64,000 nucleotides of DNA from Rebecca billardiae RCC1528. Lineage: Eukaryota; Haptophyta. The translations under genes were made by a program, and so were the position numbers. The DNA is taken from positions 1,922,001 to 1,986,000 of the forward strand of contig OZ251235.1 of NCBI GenBank assembly GCA_965240325.2. Direction: 5' to 3'. Positions 60,504 through 64,000 of the stretch are shown here, piece by piece. Positions within the stretch are counted from its first letter, which is position 1, and every line of letters starts with the position of its first letter. The notes under the pieces are model-generated. The model did no database searches. It saw only the letters and a list, made by a program, of their open reading frames with translations, and was not told the origin of the DNA.

Positions 60504-62600
60504 TCAACACGACACAAGCGACTCGTCGTCGTCCTCGCCGCCAATAACGTCGTCGTTGTTGCCGCCAGCATTGGCGGCGCGACGTTGATTTAGCCTAGTG
60601 CGCCTGCGGCTGCTGCCGTTGAAGCCGACGGTCCAAGCCGTGCTGAGGTCGCACGGCCGCTGACGCCGTGCTGCTGGCTCGTGCCGCGAGGCAGCGGCGT
60701 GGCGGAGGGCACCCGCGCTGCCGATGGCAGTCACGGCGGAGCCGCGTCCAGGCGAGGCGCGCGTGCCCCCGCCTCGCTGGACTCCGCGGCCGCCACGGCC
60801 ACGCGCGCGGTTCGCGGCCGCGCGCGCGGGCGGTGACGCGCCCGGCGGCGGGGGCTGGGCGCCCGCGGCGCGCGGCTCGGCGCCGGGCTGGGCCCCCGCC
60901 GGTGCGGGCGCGAGCAGGTCGTCGGAGATGAGCGCGGGGATGCGGTACGTCCGCTTCACCTGCGCGTCCACCCTCGCCGCGTGCTCGTGCTTGAGCACCA
61001 CGACGTTCTGCCCGCCGCCGCACGCGTCGAGCGTCAGTTCCGTGAACGCGCTCGGCGCGCCCGGCGCGCACGCGTCCACCATCAACTCGTGGAACTGGCG
61101 GAAGTTGTGCACGGGCTGCGCGTTGACGGCGAGGACGCGGAGCTCGGCGAACGCCTGGTACCCGACCGTCTCCGGCGCCGCGAGCGCGCGCGAGAGCACC
61201 ACCACCTGCTGCCCCGCGCGCTCCACCTCGCCGTGCTCCCACAATTGCACCAGGTGGCGCGGCGCCTCCTCGTACCAGTCCTCACCGTAGTCGTGCAGAA
61301 GGCCCATCGTGAGAGGCATGAAGACGAGGCCGCCGTACACGAAGTAGGAGGGCGAGGTGTCGTACACCGTGTCGGGCACCAGCTTCTCCAGCCTGATCAG
61401 CGGCACGCCCAGCTCGAGCTCCTCGCCGCCGCGGCGCACGCGCATGCTGATCTGCTCGCCCGGGAAGCGCGTGTGCACAAAGTGCGCAAACGACACGCGC
61501 TCCTGCGGGTTGACCTCGCACGTGCCGTCCGACGCGATGGGCACGCCCGAGACGGCGAGGAGCACGTCGTCGACGCGCAGGTGGCCCGCCGACGCCCCGC
61601 GCGCGAGCGGGTGCACGCTGCGCACGAACAGCCCGCCGCCGCGCCGCGGCAGCCCCAGCCACTCCCGAAGCTGCGGGTTCTCCGTCGGCTGGCAGACAAT
61701 CCCGAGTGCGGGGAAGCCGAGATACGCGCCGCCGTTGAGCCGGATGTCGCGGAGGAAGTGGGTGATGACGGGCGTGGGGATGACGTAGCCGATGGACTGC
61801 GAGTCCGGCGCGTTCTGGAACGCCACGCCCACCACGCGCCCGCTCTGGTCGAACGCGGGCCCGCCCGAGTTGCCCGGATTAATCGCCGCGTCAATCTGCA
61901 GCGCAAGCAGCCGCGCGCCTGAGTGTGTGTACGTCTGGAGCTCGATGCGCGAGACGACGCCGGAGGTGATGCACAGCGAGTCGCCGCCCTCGGGGTACCC
62001 GACCACCACCACCGGCTCGCGCAGGTTGGGCACGCCGCCCAGCTCGAGCGGCGAGATCGACTCCCAAAAGTCCGGCTCTGCAATCTCGAGCAGCGCGAGA
62101 TCGCACTCGTGCGCGACGACGCGCGCGCGCGCGACGTAGCGCCGCGCGGAGCCCGACTTGCGCACCTCGATCAGCGTGGAGTCGGCGACCACGTGCGCGT
62201 TCGTCAGCACGTAGTTGCTCCCGCCCTCGCGGATGATCAGCCCGGAGCCGGTCGACGACTCGGGCGGGTGCGACTGCCACGGCAGCTCGTAATTCGGACG
62301 GCACATGACGGAGAAGATCTTGACGACGGAGCGGTGGCGCCGCGACTCGTCGACGTCGGCCTGCGACGGCTTCAATGCGCGCGCGCGGCCGAAGAAGTCC
62401 GTGCGGCCCGCCTCCTCGCCCGCCGCCGCCGCGCCGTCGCGCTCGGCGCGATCGGATGCGCCGCCTGCCGCGCGCACCACGCTGCGAGGCGGGCGGGCTG
62501 CGCGGCCCAAGACGGGCTGGGACGCACCGCGAAGCACGCGCGACGGTGGGCCACCCGCGGCGACGATCGCCACGGCGATCAGCGCGCGCACGGCCCACAT
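60504..62600 (-). CDS. Deg/HtrA-type serine protease with PDZ region
   Basis: 698 residues, single exon. Trypsin-fold Deg proteases degrade damaged or regulatory proteins without ATP. The triad is complete: His136 (YVLTNAHVVAD), Asp167 (HECDLALLEI) and Ser245 (NPGNSGGPAF). The sequence around it (TLIEVRKSGSARRYVARARV, VGYPEGGDSLCITSGVVSRIE) is close to plant Deg9/Deg2-like enzymes. A PDZ-like region follows (FVRSVHPLARGASAGHLRVDDVLLAVSGVPI), then a second degenerate PDZ (~residues 430-560). The last ~130 residues are a basic Arg/Gly/Ala tail ending in an acidic GGEDDDESLVSC. The N-terminus (hydrophobic RALIAVAIVAAGG, then an Arg/Ser/Ala-rich stretch) looks like a signal sequence followed by a transit-peptide-like segment, which could mean plastid import in a secondary-plastid alga (inference). 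Confidence 0.88.
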   Translation of the reverse strand: MWAVRALIAVAIVAAGGPPSRVLRGASQPVLGRAARPPRSVVRAAGGASDRAERDGAAAAGEEAGRTDFFGRARALKPSQADVDESRRHRSVVKIFSVMCRPNYELPWQSHPPESSTGSGLIIREGGSNYVLTNAHVVADSTLIEVRKSGSARRYVARARVVAHECDLALLEIAEPDFWESISPLELGGVPNLREPVVVVGYPEGGDSLCITSGVVSRIELQTYTHSGARLLALQIDAAINPGNSGGPAFDQSGRVVGVAFQNAPDSQSIGYVIPTPVITHFLRDIRLNGGAYLGFPALGIVCQPTENPQLREWLGLPRRGGGLFVRSVHPLARGASAGHLRVDDVLLAVSGVPIASDGTCEVNPQERVSFAHFVHTRFPGEQISMRVRRGGEELELGVPLIRLEKLVPDTVYDTSPSYFVYGGLVFMPLTMGLLHDYGEDWYEEAPRHLVQLWEHGEVERAGQQVVVLSRALAAPETVGYQAFAELRVLAVNAQPVHNFRQFHELMVDACAPGAPSAFTELTLDACGGGQNVVVLKHEHAARVDAQVKRTYRIPALISDDLLAPAPAGAQPGAEPRAAGAQPPPPGASPPARAAANRARGRGGRGVQRGGGTRASPGRGSAVTAIGSAGALRHAAASRHEPAARRQRPCDLSTAWTVGFNGSSRRRTRLNQRRAANAGGNNDDVIGGEDDDESLVSC

Positions 62601-62941
62601 CGCTGCGCGCGTCGGCGATGGATGAAGGGGTTGTCGTCGATGGCGCCGGTCCTCGTCGTCGTCGGACTTTTTTTTTTCCCATTCATATTCGCGTCGCGCT
62701 TATATTCGGGACGAAAATACTAAAATAGCCAAGCTGCCCGGCCGGAAAGTGCGCCGCACTGCCGCTGTAGCTAGATCTCCTCCGGACTGCGCTGCCATCG
62801 TTACTCGGCGGCACTCGCGTAGTCGCGTGAAGCGAGGGCGATGGCGGAGAGCTTACCATTGTCAGTCGTTCACTACCAGCCAGGTGGCGGTGCGTCTCGC
62901 CACTCATGACTCACTGAGTCACTACGGTCACACTCAGTGAC
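62601..62941. other. Intergenic between two minus-strand genes
   Basis: Upstream region of the Deg gene. Contains a T-run (62667-62678) and a repeated GACTCACTGAGTCACTAC / CACTCAGTGACTCACC palindromic stretch at about 62909-62944. Confidence 0.5.
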
Positions 62942-64000
62942 TCACCAGGCTCTCGGCCCGGAGTACACGGGCAGCGGGTGCGGCGCGCCGGGCGGCCGCT
63001 TGAGGATGTCGAAGAAGACCGGCACGACCCCGTCGCGCAGGACCGCCAGCGCGTCGCGCTCGGCGTCCGGCGGCGCCGCGGCCTCCGCGGCGCACAGCTC
63101 GGCGAGCACGCGGCACTCGTGAATCTGGTGCGCGCGGTACGGGTGCAGGGGTGGCACCATCTCGTCGTCGTCCGCGCCGGCGGGGGCGCGCGCCGCGGCG
63201 GCCTCGGCGGCGGAGCTCATCGCGTGCGCGAGGTCGAAGAGCACGAGCGCGCGCGCGTGCTCGCGCGGCACGCTGTGCGTGCCCAGCTGCCCGTAGAAGC
63301 GCACCATCCCCACCTCGGCCAGCGCGTCGGGCAGCCGGCGCTCGGCGCCCAGCTCGAACAGCTCGAGCGCGCTCTCATAATGTCCCTTCTCGCGCGCGTG
63401 CACGCCCATGTTGAAGCAGGCCGTGCCCGTGCGGTCGATGGGCGCGGCGAGGCGCGCGGCGCGCCGCTCGAGCTCGCGCGCGCCCACGTGCCCGGCGGGG
63501 CGGCGCTGCGCGTACTCGACGGCGGTCTGGATGCACTCGAGCGCGTGCCCTTCGAGCACGCGCGCCATGCGCTCGCCTGAGTCGCCGCGCGGGGCGGCGA
63601 GGCCCTGGGAGATGAGCTGCGCGTTCCGGATCGGGTACGCGCCGACGGCGACGCCCGCGAGGTCGAGGTACACGCGCGCGCAGCGCAGCAGCGCGCTGCC
63701 CGCGCCGAGCAGCGCGCCGGTTTTCTCCAGCCGCCGCGCCGCCCTCTTGAGCTCTTCGAGCTCGCTCTTGTCGAGCTCGCGGTTGCTGCCAAAAAGCGTC
63801 ACCGCGGCGTTCACCCGGTCGACGAGGGAGATGGCGCGGCAGTTCGGGAGGCGCTTGCCGAGGAAGATCAGCGGGTCGTGCCCGCCGTTCAGGTCGGTGA
63901 AGAAGAAGTCGTCGGGCACGCCGAGGCTGAGCGCGTACGCCTCGCGCTTGCGCTCGGCCGGCGCCTCGAACGCCTCGGGCCGGACCAGCTCCTCGATCGG
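62942..64000 (-). CDS. Sel1/TPR-like protein, partial (5' end outside window)
   Basis: 352 residues to the stop at 62942-62944. The frame is open to the window edge at 64000, so the N-terminus is missing. The central part has helical-repeat character with one good Sel1/TPR-like unit (ACFNMGVHAREKGHYESALELFELGAERRLPDALAEVGMVRFYGQLG) and a second following (ARALVLFDLAHAM). Upstream segment LPNCRAISLVDRVNAAVTLFGSNRELDKSELEELKRA looks well folded. No catalytic motif. It may resemble the MYND/Sel1 family represented at 54993, but no zinc finger is seen in this part. The final PVFFDILKRPPGAPHPLPVYSGPRAW looks like a genuine C-terminus. Confidence 0.7.
   Translation of the reverse strand, partial: PIEELVRPEAFEAPAERKREAYALSLGVPDDFFFTDLNGGHDPLIFLGKRLPNCRAISLVDRVNAAVTLFGSNRELDKSELEELKRAARRLEKTGALLGAGSALLRCARVYLDLAGVAVGAYPIRNAQLISQGLAAPRGDSGERMARVLEGHALECIQTAVEYAQRRPAGHVGARELERRAARLAAPIDRTGTACFNMGVHAREKGHYESALELFELGAERRLPDALAEVGMVRFYGQLGTHSVPREHARALVLFDLAHAMSSAAEAAAARAPAGADDDEMVPPLHPYRAHQIHECRVLAELCAAEAAAPPDAERDALAVLRDGVVPVFFDILKRPPGAPHPLPVYSGPRAW

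Overview
The window looks like nuclear DNA of a GC-rich, intron-poor unicellular eukaryote. The best guess is a microalga of haptophyte or stramenopile type, but taxonomy cannot be settled without a search. Reasons: genes have eukaryote-only architectures (DXO/RAI1 decapping nuclease, glutamine-dependent NAD synthetase with nitrilase domain, plant-like C2H2/C2HC zinc-finger proteins, Sel1-MYND fusion, RanBP2-type zinc finger on a RecQ helicase). Three GT-AG introns can be placed exactly from family homology. There are no operons, and long stretches of dispersed repeats, microsatellites and decayed transposons separate the genes.

Layout. 1-1690: a roughly 120 bp tandem repeat with forward and inverted blocks. 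4520-7715: a divergent pair, an unknown Pro/Arg/Ser-rich protein (-) and a DXO/RAI1-like nuclease (+, one intron). 10462-12021: an APH-fold kinase with a signal peptide (-). 12100-30720: a repeat-dominated accessory block holding dispersed repeat A, SINE-like ends, two copies of decayed repeat B, a 1.8 kb inverted repeat C, a retroelement RNase H remnant between 205 bp direct repeats, two related satellites (about 232 and 177 bp) and several terminal-inverted-repeat elements, with one orphan secreted Cys-rich protein gene (26228-27646). 30886-35193: a divergent pair, NAD synthetase (-, two introns) and a GH33-like sialidase (+). 37443-38825 and 44865-46220: two related zinc-finger proteins in convergent orientation, separated by (TA)n, a duplicated repeat and a 2 kb TIR element. 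46809-52940: a divergent pair, an Ala/Arg-rich helical protein (-) and a RecQ helicase (+). 52982-54939: two tandem copies of a TIR-like repeat, one carrying a five-unit hairpin array. 54993-56510: Sel1-repeat/MYND protein. 60504-62600: Deg/HtrA protease (-). 62942-64000: the 3' part of a Sel1/TPR-like gene running off the window (-).

The recognisable genes are unrelated housekeeping or accessory functions (RNA cap quality control, NAD synthesis, glycan hydrolysis, transcription, DNA repair, proteolysis); nothing suggests one pathway. The main organising theme is divergent gene pairs sharing short spacers (243, 106 and 183 bp). No rRNA, tRNA or CRISPR was found. The most unusual items are the RecQ architecture (RanBP2 finger, about 160-residue Ala/Glu insert between the helicase lobes, recombinase-like C-terminus), the hairpin array with a compensatory base-pair change, the paired plant-IDD-like zinc-finger genes, and a TA-target insertion whose empty site is present elsewhere in the window.
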